From Paraphaeosphaeria minitans (taxonomy: Eukaryota; Ascomycota; Dothideomycetes; Pleosporales; Didymosphaeriaceae): 64,000 nucleotides of DNA. The stretch lies in contig WJXW01000011.1 of the NCBI GenBank assembly GCA_015832175.1, forward strand, positions 1,426,001-1,490,000. The letters run 5' to 3'. The notes below the pieces were generated by a model. The model saw only the letters and a program-made list of their open reading frames with translations. It was not told where the DNA came from and ran no database searches. The translations under genes and the position numbers were made by a program. Of this stretch, positions 34,058-44,078 are shown one piece after another (the first letter of the stretch is position 1; every line of letters starts with the position of its first letter).

Positions 34058-36556
34058 CTACCTGTTTCCTCTTCTGCCCGGCAGCGGAGGTGGCACTTTC
34101 GGGTTTCCGTAGGCATCGGTACCCAAGGCGACCCTGCAGTCGGGGCAATACCATTTAACACGACGAGCAGGAAGCTCGCCCTCCTTTAGGCCTACACAAG
34201 CGAAGTGAAACCACTCTTTCTCGCACTGGTTATCATTAGCATGAGTTGGACGTAAATCTCTCCACAATTGACTCACATGATTGTCGCAAAGGATCATCGA
34301 CCCTTCGCTAATACCGTCACAGATACAGTATCGCTCCTCGTCTTCATCGACCTCTTCGGCAGGTCCAGACTCCTCCTCAGGCTTCTTCTTCTTTGTGGCC
34401 TTGGTGCCTTGTGCCCGTTTCACATTCGTGACTGTCATCTGACCATCTTCGCCATGCGAGATCTCCCCTTTAGGTGGAGCTTTCCGACGTGTGCGCCGGG
34501 CGGGAGCTGGAGTTGCGAGCGCAGATTGGCCGAAGATGCTGTGACGGCGGGTTTCGCGTGCACTCTGGCCCAGTTCGTGAGGTTTTGGTTCCTCGCTCTG
34601 GGCCTTAAGGGTTGGCACATGTCCGCGAGAGGAACGTGGGCGAGTGCTTTGGGCTGGAGCGGGAGGATCAGCTTCCGGTACGGGGCTCGGCGCGTTTTGT
34701 CTCTTCGCAGGCGGTGCAGTGGCTGGAGCTGGGCTTAATGGCTTCTCTTTTGGCGGTGCAACCGATTCCCTCCTAGGGCGAGAAGAGGCCGCTGTCACAT
34801 TGGACTGGGGAGGTTCCGGATGCGATGCTGGAGCTTCCGTGGAGGCTGGAACAGCAGGTGAAGAAAAAGCGGGCGTACCAGGCTGGCTGCCCACTCCCGG
34901 TTGTGAAGTGCTGGCATTCTTCGGTGTGCCGGGTCCTGCTGGGGCCAGAGGTACTTGCACAGTGGTTGTCTTGGCGATCTCCGGGAAGGGCAGAGGAGTC
35001 TTCACGCCGGGCGATAGACCGTCAGGCGTCAGTCCCTGAGGTGTGAATGCTTCGACGTTGGACACTGGAAGAGTCAACCGGAGCCTTTTCGCCTCAGGTG
35101 GCTTGGTAGCACTATCCTGCGAGGCCAGTGAGGGATCTCTGGTCGCCTCAGCTGGTGTCTCAGCGGCTGGCGGTGGGGTTGACTCTCGTTTGCGTTTGGC
35201 TGAAGGTTTTGTAGCGGATCGCTTCGAGCTGGCAGCACTAAAGCCCAGCTCCAGCTCTTGCATCCAGTCGGCAGCCTTCTTCATCTTCAAAGTGGCATTC
35301 TCCAGTTCCTGTGCATCGTGCAAAGCCTGTCGACGCCGGATATCCCGCTTCGACTGCCTTGTGTCTCTGATTTCTGATGTATCCTTGGGCGTGGCAGCGT
35401 CTTCCAAGTCCAAATCTTTATGATGGTCGGTCGGGGTAGGCTCGGCGTCGGCTGGCGTGTGCTCAGTCGAAGCCCATATCGGCTGCGCGGGTGCTGGTGC
35501 GGGTTGGCTTTCTGCGGTGGTAGGAGGGACAATCAGTCGGGTGGCTGGAGCGGCGGGCTCTTCGTCAAGCAATTGGTCACCTGTCTCTTCGCAACGTTGC
35601 TTCTCTTTCTCATATGCTTCTTGTCCGCGACCGCCTGCTTCTAGTTGGCGCTTGATCATTGTCTCACTTGGCGTCCAGACGGCGTTCTTTTTCATCTTCT
35701 TCCTCAGAACAGCCATCTCGTATTCGGTGAGCTTGAACCATGGCGCCCACTTGCTGCCAGGCCTGGCGTTCTCGGGCGGCGGCGAGAGTCGAGCGAGCGC
35801 GTTGCTTGTGGAGATGCCGGCGAATGAGCTGTGTACGTTGGTGCCGGAGCCGGGAGCCCGCACGCGCACTTTTTGAAGCCGCGGCAGCTTGTCCTTGGGG
35901 TCTTTCAGTCTCTTTGGAGCTAAAGCGAGATCAGTGGCGTATCTCACCTCAGAGTCGTCCGAGTCGGAGAAGCTTGCTGTGCGGATGCGCACGCCAGGCA
36001 GCGGGACTCTGGACTTCTTGCGGTCGCGGGGACGCGCAGTCGAGCTGCTGCCGAACCGACCATCAAAATTCAGGCGCGGGTGCGCGGCTCCGAATTTGCT
36101 GTTCAGCCCTCGCGCCGTCTGTGGCGATACAGGGACTGGAGTCGGGTCGCGAGAGGGCGGCTCTGGCTGCGCCTGCAGCTTTCTCTTGATTATGCCTATG
36201 CGGTGCTTGTGGCGCTCAGCGACCTCAAACAGCCGCGACGCTTCTGCGTACGACGACTCGCGGGCGTAGATGGCCTTGTCAAGCGCCAGAGCGATATCCT
36301 TGCGCAAGGACACGGGGTCTGGGCGCTCGCCGGCAGGCACGGTGGGCAGCTTGCCATACTTGACGGTGAGCTGGTGGACCGTCTGGGTGGCATCGACGTA
36401 GGTCTGGTCGAGATCTGCGATTAGGCGCAGCGAGCGCACAAGGTCGGAGGGAAAGAACTCGGTGTAGTCGAGGAAATCGTTGACGGTCGTCTGGGCGTCT
36501 GGGGTCGCGACGGGCGGGGGCGTCGTCTCTTCTGGGGGAACTGCCTCTTCAGCCAT
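34058..36556 (-). CDS. ING-family PHD-finger chromatin protein
   Basis: Exons 34277..36556 and 34058..34225 give 815 residues. The start is the ATG at 36554-36556 in a strong context (ACCATGG). The N-terminal helical ING domain reads VNDFLDYTEFFPSDLVRSL (~30-48), then LDQTYVDATQTVHQL. ING proteins are subunits of histone acetyltransferase or deacetylase complexes; the C-terminal PHD finger reads H3K4 methylation. The finger here has YCIC, CDNH-C (C757, C761), EWFHFACVGL and WYCPDC, so the third and fourth zinc ligands are three residues apart, one fewer than the usual CDNxxC. The middle (~200-740) is Pro/Ala/Ser-rich with basic clusters. The intron (34226-34276) is 51 nt, splits the finger and has no in-frame stop. 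An upstream in-frame ATG at 36757 would add 67 poor-looking residues. Confidence 0.88.
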   Translation of the reverse strand: MAEEAVPPEETTPPPVATPDAQTTVNDFLDYTEFFPSDLVRSLRLIADLDQTYVDATQTVHQLTVKYGKLPTVPAGERPDPVSLRKDIALALDKAIYARESSYAEASRLFEVAERHKHRIGIIKRKLQAQPEPPSRDPTPVPVSPQTARGLNSKFGAAHPRLNFDGRFGSSSTARPRDRKKSRVPLPGVRIRTASFSDSDDSEVRYATDLALAPKRLKDPKDKLPRLQKVRVRAPGSGTNVHSSFAGISTSNALARLSPPPENARPGSKWAPWFKLTEYEMAVLRKKMKKNAVWTPSETMIKRQLEAGGRGQEAYEKEKQRCEETGDQLLDEEPAAPATRLIVPPTTAESQPAPAPAQPIWASTEHTPADAEPTPTDHHKDLDLEDAATPKDTSEIRDTRQSKRDIRRRQALHDAQELENATLKMKKAADWMQELELGFSAASSKRSATKPSAKRKRESTPPPAAETPAEATRDPSLASQDSATKPPEAKRLRLTLPVSNVEAFTPQGLTPDGLSPGVKTPLPFPEIAKTTTVQVPLAPAGPGTPKNASTSQPGVGSQPGTPAFSSPAVPASTEAPASHPEPPQSNVTAASSRPRRESVAPPKEKPLSPAPATAPPAKRQNAPSPVPEADPPAPAQSTRPRSSRGHVPTLKAQSEEPKPHELGQSARETRRHSIFGQSALATPAPARRTRRKAPPKGEISHGEDGQMTVTNVKRAQGTKATKKKKPEEESGPAEEVDEDEERYCICDGISEGSMILCDNHVSQLWRDLRPTHANDNQCEKEWFHFACVGLKEGELPARRVKWYCPDCRVALGTDAYGNPKVPPPLPGRRGNR

Positions 36557-37594
36557 GGTGTCGCAGTCGCATCGCGGGTCGCGCGTCGATGGAAGGCTGC
36601 CAGACGGGCGCGTCAGGCGCTCCAGCCACGCGTCAATAATGTCGAGTGGGAGGGGGAATGGGGCGGACACGGGAATGGTGATAGATACGGCGGGCGACGA
36701 TGGCTCTACTGCGTCGTTGCCGTTGCATGGACGCGCCTTGCCTGAGGGACGAAGCACTAAGCCGCTTTGGGCCTGTTGCGTAGCGCGATCGCCAGGTACG
36801 CGCGCAGTTCGTCGCTCTCTGCGGCGCCAGTGCGGGGATGCTGGCTGCCATCATCGGAGGATTATCTATGTGTTTCAGCACACAGTTCCTCGTCTTTCGG
36901 CCGACTCTAGGTATCTACGGGTGTCTTGTGAGTTCTCTAGTAGGCAGTGGAATCAGCCCCCTTTGCCAGCTACCGTACCACCTCCGGAGCCTGTAAGTCT
37001 TTCTACTGCGAGCCTGTTCATGTGCAGCAGAACGTTCTAGGTAGGTACAAACACTGGAGTGTGCGTAGTCTCGCCTCACGTGCACTCGTCCCGTACTGGA
37101 CATTCGCCGGTCTCTCACCTTGGCCGTACTGTCTCGCAGGCGAACACAATTCTACACAATTCTCCCGTACAGTTTTTGCTTGAGCTTTGTCTCTGCCAGA
37201 CTACTGTCTTACCTACCTACCGTACCTTCGAGAAGCTTGCGCTTATCACCTCTCACGTTGCGTCCCTTGTGGGCACCATCTCATAAATACCTACCTACAC
37301 TAGCTAGGTAACACTTTTGGATCACCCAAGGCAATCTAAAACGCAACCGCTCTTCGCCAGACATCCACCCTGCACAATTCCCACCTTTTCCAGCTTCGCT
37401 TTGGTAAACTTACATCGCGACTGCCTCACGCTCCAATTCTACTTCACTTCCGTCCGCCAGCGACGCCCTTTCCCTTTTCTGTGCTCTAGCAAACGCACAC
37501 CTTCCCGCCCATTACATAAAAACCCTTCCACCGTCGCGAGCACCGAATCACTCAGCCCGCTCGACCACCGCGTTTGTCTTTGTCACGACGCAGC
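36557..37594. promoter_or_regulatory. Bidirectional promoter, ING protein / exonuclease, with TACC motifs
   Basis: 1.04 kb between divergent start codons. Several TAGG/TACC elements cluster here: TAGGTAGGTAC at 37039-37049, TTACCTACCTACCGTACC at about 37209-37226, ATACCTACCTAC at about 37286-37297 and CTAGGTAAC just after. A long C/T-rich leader (37320-37560) precedes the exonuclease start. ORFs here are not convincing. Confidence 0.5.
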
Positions 37595-39825
37595 ATGGAT
37601 TCCAAATTGGCTGCTCGTTTGGAGCGGGTCCGCCTGCTCTCAAAGCAAGATCTCGCAGCGCTGCCCGACAAGACCCCTACCCCTTCGCCAGAGCCCCCCA
37701 TGGACAACGAACCTGCCTCAGGTGGTGGCGTGGCACTTCCCCCCGAAGCTACTGGGTCCACCGAGAATGCACCATCATCCTCTGCCGGTGAGGTGAGCAA
37801 ACGAACTCTCTCACCTGACGCCATGGTGGTCACGGAGGAGAAGCTGGAGCCTGCCCCTCCTACAAACGGGCACACCGAGCACACCGAGCGAAGATTCGTG
37901 CTACTTCAGGGCATCGAGAGCTCGTATAACTTGGGGTCGACGCCTCAGATCCCAGCCCGTCCTGCCCACCCACTACCACCCGCACAACTCGTGAGAAGCG
38001 AGCTGGTAGCATCCTACGAGAAATTCACTCCTATCGTCGGCCTCTCCAAGTACCCGTACAAGTTCTGCAACAAGGATTGCATGCAAGCCATTGCCTCGGC
38101 TTTCTTCGACCAAGGAAAGTTCTGGGCTCGTGAGTGGGACTTGTAAGTCTCATTCTGGGAGGCCGTCACTGTTGCCTTCACTTGCCAGATGAGGCTGATA
38201 CTACTCCTAGATACTATCTCTGGGATATCGAGGAGTCTAAGCCTCTCATTCTTGTTCGCGAAAACCAGGCCTGCGACCTCTTGAAGGAGATCAACAAGCA
38301 TTTCAATCTCGATCTCAAAATCACCGATTCTCAGCGCGAGGAGGGGCTTGTTCTTCGTTTCCCAGACCATCCTCGTTGCCGTCCCCGTTATCTTGGCAGG
38401 TCACATACTAGGGACGAGTACAACAGCATGGTGGATCAGGTCCCGCTCGTTAGCGTTCGTGCGCCTGGCGAGGCGAGTCAACCTTCGCTCGACGCGGACA
38501 CGATCGAAGCTTTTAGGCAGATGATCGAGGATGCGTGGGAGGTCACGAAGAGCAAGGGCAAGGCTACAAAAGAGAAGAAGAGGGTAGATCGATTAAAGAA
38601 GCAGAAGGTGTTCACTGATCAACTTAAACGGGCTCAGCGTTACCTTGGACTTCGCCCGAGTACACCTGGCGGTACGTGATTACTGCAGAGCAATTACGGG
38701 ACGATTTTCCAGGCCTACAAACTCATCATTCGCTGGAGTTTCGATTGCTGACTGAGAACGACAGAATCAACCGCACCCGCATCAATCCCAGCTGTCGATG
38801 TTGCCGCACCTGCACCCTTCCCTTATGACCGCTCAGTTGTCTTCATATGCGTTGATGTTGAGGCGTATGAGAGGGATCACAGCAAGATCACCGAAGTCGG
38901 CATTGCCACGCTTGATACTCGCGAGTTGATGCATGTCTCTCCACGAAAAGACGGTGAGGCGTGGAGGTCATTGATCAAGGCTCGACACTTCCGCGTCAAC
39001 GAGTATGCTCATTTGGTCAACTCTGAGTATGTTGCCGGCTGCCCGAGTAGTTTCTTCTTTGGAAAATCGGAGTTCGTGCCCCTCAAAGACCTTTCCGCTT
39101 TCGTCGCGGAGTGTTTCATACCGCCATTCTGCGCAGACCGCAACGGAGGCTCGAATGTCGGGTACAGCGATAAGCGCGACTTGGTCTTTCTGGGCCATGA
39201 TACTCTCACCGATGTCAGATACCTCCAAGCCATTGGCTTCGATCCATTGGCTCTTCCCAACCTTCTCGAAGCTCAGGACTCAGCGAATCTCTACCGCGTG
39301 TGGCAACGTCAAGAGCAGATCACGAAGCTGGGAAGGATCTTGGAGGGATTTGACATCGATGGTTTCGGGCTGCACAATGCAGGAAATGACGCCGTGTACA
39401 CGGTGCAGAGCTTCCTAGCCATCTGCGTGCGAGAAGCGTCGATTAGGAACACCCCTGAGATGCAGCAGGTATGGCAGGATAGGAAGGAGTTGAAGATCGC
39501 CTTCGAGCAGGAGGAGCTGCGGAGCGACGTCGAGAGGGATGCGAAGATGTGGGATGATCTTGACGCCGATGGTGATGGTGGCGACCCCATTCCCATTACA
39601 CTGAAGAAGCCTGCGACCCCTAGTGCCAGAAAAGCCGCTTCAGCTCAGGTCAATGGTGATGACCGTGATGAGCAAGGCGGACGCAACGATGTTTCAGCTT
39701 CTGCCAATGATGATGGCGGCGACGACCAGGGTAGAAGCAACGGCACACACCTTCATGGTAGCGTCGAACGTAGGCCTGATATACGCGATGACTCGGATGG
39801 CTGGAATGGTTTGGCGGCATGGTGA
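37595..39825 (+). CDS. DEDDh 3'-5' exonuclease-like protein, Gfd2 / QIP type
   Basis: The exons are 37595..38142, 38211..38671 and 38765..39825, giving 689 residues. Introns: 68 nt (GTAAGT..CCTAG) and 93 nt (GTACGT..GACAG). The C-terminal half is an RNase-H-like exonuclease domain with all four acidic residues and the histidine: D367 and E369 in FICVDVEAYE, an aspartate of HDTLTD (D482 or D486), and H540-x4-D545 in HNAGND. The closest families I know are yeast Gfd2/YDR514C and Neurospora QIP, the exonuclease that removes the passenger strand from QDE-2-bound siRNA in quelling. The N-terminal half is a separate conserved region (FTPIVGLSKYPYKFCNKDCM, WDIEESKPLIL) plus a Lys-rich helix (~310-325). 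The tail is acidic and disordered. A link to RNA silencing is inference; no Argonaute or Dicer gene is in the window. Confidence 0.82.
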
Positions 39826-40913
39826 GGCAGGGTGCTTTCAGGCTAGTTGGAAAACATCAGAGTTGAGTGAATACGGCGTTAGATACCCGATCTTGATCTG
39901 CGGATCCATGATTCTGGTTAATAAGTATAACGATGGTTGGGTGGAGCTCTTCCAGGCTCACTGAGCCAGCTACTATTTTTTCAGGACGGATCGGTAGACT
40001 CAGCCTCAAATATTTGCGCCTTCAATGTAACTTCACCGAGCAAGTATACTGTCAGTACACTGCGGTTGTGTTTTGAGGGCAAACAAATGTGTACCTTGCT
40101 AAAGTAACTGTTAGCTGCAGGGTCGGCGACAAAGCGTGAATCGTCCAGGAAGTGAGGGGAACACCGTTTGAATGGGTTCTGGGGGGCTAGTTTTTAAAGG
40201 TTGGTCTCGCGCTGGGGTTGTTTACCTTTGCGTCAGGGGCCGCTGGGGATGGTTGTACTGGGGCGTGTGAGTTCAAAGTCTTCCACAAATTCCACTTGCA
40301 TGGGCACTGATTATTGGAGCACTGGAATCTGCGTGGTGTCTCGGTCTCATGGCTGATGGTGGTAAGTTTGTCTAATCAGAAAGGGTATTGAGACTTTTCT
40401 AATCCAACACTAGGACTGTTCGAAAAACATTGTATTCATGGGGTGGGACTCATAACAGCTTCAGTCCTGACGGACCAATGTATCGCGTGATTCTAATCTA
40501 CTAGCACTCTAAAATTGAGGATTAAATAGATGTCGAGTCAAACGATTGCAATACGATTGGGCAGATGCCATGTGTACAGCGTGTGGCCACCTCGCTCTGG
40601 CCACTTTGCTACCAGCACATACCTAAAACAAGCACTGTCTAGAGAAATCATCAAGATCACGAAAGTCTCTGGTTAAAATTCCACGAAGAGGTCTCACCCT
40701 GTAGCTGTAATGTAATAGAAGGAAGTTCAGTCAATAGTGATGTTGCGCAAGGACTGGTCGGGGCGCTAAGACTTTCACTTTCAGGGTGCCAAGACGACCA
40801 GCCACTAGCGCCCTCGCTTACCGTGCGCAGCGGGCGCGAATATTGCCCACATGCCATAATTCTTCTCTTGGTCCAGGACACCTTCGAATTCGACACACCC
40901 GCCAACCGCCAAC
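39826..40913. promoter_or_regulatory. Promoter region of the eS7 gene
   Basis: 1.09 kb between two plus-strand genes. The last few hundred bases should hold the ribosomal-protein promoter; I see no TATA box near 40800-40880, as is common for such genes. No ORF, repeat or RNA gene supported. Confidence 0.4.
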
Positions 40914-41726
40914 ATGTCGAACTACACGAAGATCGCTGCCAACAGCCCGTCCAGGAGCTCGCCCTCCGAGATCGAGGTGGCCATCAACAATGCCCTCGAG
41001 GATCTCCAGAACAATATCCCCGACCTGAGGAGCTCTCTGCGCCCTCTCCAGTTCGTGTCCGCTCGCGAGGTAAGATGAAGCAATTACCTCTACAGACACA
41101 CCTACACACACACCTACACCTCCCTCGATGCGCTCTCGCACGCCGAAGCCTTCGCGCACACCATACCACACTATTGAACGAAGAGGCGGTGGGCACTGGG
41201 CAGCTTTGCTGACACCAGGATTCTTAGATCGAGGTTGGTCACGGACGCAAGGCCATTGTCATCTTCGTCCCGGTTCCCCTTCTCCAGGGCTGGCACAAGG
41301 TTCAGCAGCGGTAAGCCTTCTCCTCAGGGATGGGCGACATCTATGCTAATTTCCTCCAGCCTCACCCGTGAGCTCGAGAAGAAGTTCTCCGACCGCCACG
41401 TCCTCCTGGTCGCTTCCCGCCGTATTCTCCCCCGCCCCAAGCGCTCCAACCGCTCGCGCTCCAACCAGACCCAGAAGCGCCCTCGCTCGCGAACTCTCAC
41501 TTCCGTCCACGACAACATCCTCACCGACCTCGTCTACCCCGTCGAGATTGTCGGCAAGCGTCTGCGCACCAAGGAGGACGGCTCCAAGCTCCTCAAGGTT
41601 GTGCTCGACGAGAAGGAGCGCGGCGGTGTCGACTACAGGCTCGACACCTACTCCGAGGTCTACAAGCGCCTCACCGGCAAGACCGTCAACTTCGAGTTCC
41701 CCCAGAGCGCGTCCACCGACTACTAG
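40914..41726 (+). CDS. RPS7: 40S ribosomal protein eS7
   Basis: The exons are 40914..41069, 41228..41310 and 41360..41726, giving 201 residues, the normal fungal length. Introns: 158 nt (GTAAGA..CTTAG) and 49 nt (GTAAGC, branch GCTAAT, CCAG). The protein shows the family's features: [20 protein letters not shown] near the N-terminus, [20 protein letters not shown] across exon 2, then [20 protein letters not shown] and the basic patch [20 protein letters not shown]. It belongs to the small ribosomal subunit body and acts in 18S rRNA maturation. Intron placement close to the start codon is typical of fungal ribosomal-protein genes. I looked for a snoRNA in the long first intron and found no clear boxes C and D. 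Confidence 0.97.
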
Positions 41727-41978
41727 ATTGTTGGCGGTGTGTTAGAGCAGGGCTGTTGGGCTTCTTCGTGGGCTAGGAGTTCGGCTTCGGACATGGCATG
41801 CGTTATGTGTTCATAACGAGGCTTCAAAAATGACATGACATGGGGCCCGCATTAGGGCGTTCAGATACCACTTCCAATTGACTTCTTGTGATCACTTCAG
41901 TCATCGTTCTTGTTGACATGATTGACATGCATGCATCAGATTTTGTCCTTGATATCTATTGACGATCTAACTTGGTGT

Positions 41979-42968
41979 CTACTGACGGTCCAGCTCAGGA
42001 TAGTGCCTGAAGATGCCATTGCTATACGGCTTCCTCCGATCACTCTCCAGATACTCCTTCAACTGCCCATGCTCCGGCACGCTGGGGAAGAAGGTCTTGA
42101 AGATGGTCGGAAACTCGCCCGCCTCCTCCCTCGCCTTCAACTCGTTGGGAAACGCAAACTTCAGCCCATGCACCACCTCCCACACCGTCAAGTCGGCGTA
42201 GCTACACCCAGTCAGTCAGCACCGCACTCCGACATCCGGTCCTCGTTCTCCCCCATGACATACCTGAGTTTATCGCCAACGAGGTACTTCCCCTTGCCCT
42301 CCGTGTTCCCTTTGAGCACGCGCTCAAAGTAGCCAAAGAACTTGGGGATCCTGTGCTCCCGGAAGTCCGTCGCCTTGCGCAGGCTCTCTTCCTTCTGCTC
42401 CTCGTAATAGGCGAGCAATGAAACAGGGTGGTGGGTGTCGTGCGTCTCGTTATTCAGGTCCAGCGCCGTGAGCGCAAGCGCCTGGATCCACGCCTTTTCT
42501 GCCGCATCGGCGCCCGCGAGGTCCAGCTTCTCGCCGAGGAAGGCCTGTGCCGCTGGTGTCAGCAATCCCCTCTACTACGTTTCTGTGCCACCGAGTCCCC
42601 CAGTGTTGTGTGCAGTGTGCTGCTTACCAGAATTACCGGCGTCTGGCTCAGCACCAGCGTTTTGCCGTGCTTGCCCCCGCCGTAGATGCGCAGCGCTGGC
42701 GGGGCGAAGGCGGGCGGGTTGCCGTCGGCGTCGTGGGTGGCTTTTTCGTCCTTGAGGGCGAGGATCTGTTGGATGCCGCCTTCGACCTGGTTGGAGACGT
42801 CGAGGTAGGGCGTTTTTGTGGCTTCGAAGGCAAGGCGGACGAACTCGCCGCGGCCGGCTGGGGGGAAGTCAGCATGGGGATTGGGGTTGGGGAGAGCGGG
42901 GAGAGCGGGAGGAGGGTCATACGAATGCCGGGCCAGTAGAGGAGCTCGTATTTGTTGGCGTTGGACAT
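41979..42968 (-). CDS. Glutathione S-transferase (sigma-like)
   Basis: Four exons, 42923..42968, 42628..42857, 42264..42544 and 41979..42201, give 259 residues. The introns are 65, 83 and 62 nt with GTATGA, GTAAGC and GTATGT donors. The first junction restores LLYWPGIPGRGEFVRLAFE, the beta1-alpha1 segment with the likely catalytic tyrosine (LLYW). LVLSQTPVILAFLG at the second junction is the glutathione-binding SQ-P loop region. The C-terminal helical domain includes HDTHHPV and SYADLTVWEVVHGL. A cytosolic conjugating enzyme or S-crystallin-like relative; the substrate cannot be told. The second splice uses the acceptor GGCACAG; the nearer ACACCAG would break the frame. Confidence 0.88.
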
Positions 42969-44078
42969 GATGGAGTAGGTAGGATGCACGGGTGAAGAGG
43001 CGGAGAAATAACAGCAACAGCTACAGCAGGATGTCTGTCTCACAACCGCGCCGCGCTCACTTTTATATAGCGATCCCGCACTGCAGCGCAGCGTTCCTAC
43101 TGTCCCTGGCCGTCATGGTGGGGCACGCAGCGGATACGTTGATGCTGAGGGGCACTGGCGCTACCTTCTACCTAGCGGCGGTCGGGGTCGGAACGCCGTG
43201 CCGGAGAATGAGAAAGCTGACGCTCTCGCTCTACAAGCATCACAGTGTTTACAGACATCGCGCGCAGGATTGCGCCGCGGGTGCGAGGCTTGGTGATTTG
43301 GGGGGTTGCGAGCAGGTTTGTTGGTCGTGTTGGATGCCAAGAGCGTGTTGTACCGGTAGGCTGCGGAGGACATTTGTCAGTGTCGGCGCGTGGGCTGCTG
43401 CCGTTGCCTCCGACGCTCTAGGTCGCAGCTAGAGATGTGTAGATGCGAGTGGTAAACCAGTAGTAAGAGCATCCAATACTGTTCTCATCAGATGCGGTGT
43501 AAGCTGGTTTCTTGTCTCCAGGGGAGGCCTGCAGCTTTAATTTGCCTATCGGCACGGCGACGTGTCGAATCAATCTTCATTGCACACATGTGGATGAAGA
43601 CGGAGTCCAGCGCCAGTGTATCGCTACGTGCCCTGGATGAGGACGGAGTCCATTGCCAGTGTATCGCTACGTGCCCCTGAATGAAGAGACTGTCACAATC
43701 GCAGAAGAAGAAGAAGAAGGGTTCAACTGTACCGTGTGGTCACGTTGGGTCCCGTGCAAATCTGAAAAATATCCAAGTGCGCTCCATGTAGTCCTCTCCG
43801 GCCTCGTGACGAGCCAGTCTATAGTCATCAAGTCGAAACACTGAAGCTTCGTAGAGCTCACGCCTCTTCAGCCTTCAAGGTCGAGAAGGTCGAAGATGCT
43901 CGTATATTCCATGTCAAGCGCGCGGCTAAGCCTTAGGTAATTAGCGTCAGCGATCTTTTCGCTTACAGCTCAGCTTGCTGCCTCAAGCACCAAGGGACAA
44001 TTGTCTGTTGCCACTGTGCCCACCATCAACCTCTATACAATTTCCCACGACGTGAGTATCATGGTTAGTATCAGCGCA
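42969..44078. promoter_or_regulatory. Bidirectional spacer, GST / CCCH protein, with a tandem duplication
   Basis: 1.1 kb between divergent start codons. It contains an exact-edge tandem duplication (43591-43676) and a short GAA run (about 43705-43720). The GTGAGT at 44052 and CTGCACAG at about 44107-44114 could bound a 5' intron of the right-hand gene. No gene recognised. Confidence 0.45.
43591..43676. repeat. Tandem duplication, 2 x 43 bases
   Basis: 43591-43633 and 43634-43676 are near-identical and adjacent. Both start TGGATGA and end TATCGCTACGTGCCC. They differ at only a few positions (AAGA/AGGA and CAGCG/CATTG). Confidence 0.9.

Noticed and set aside
34268..36424. Several plus-strand ORFs of 110-160 codons
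   Set aside because: All are antisense to the ING-type gene, whose Pro/Ala/Ser-rich GC-rich codons leave long open frames on the other strand.
41070..41227. Possible snoRNA in the long first intron of the eS7 gene
   Set aside because: No proper C box (RTGATGA) paired with a D box; the only CTGA is the branch site.
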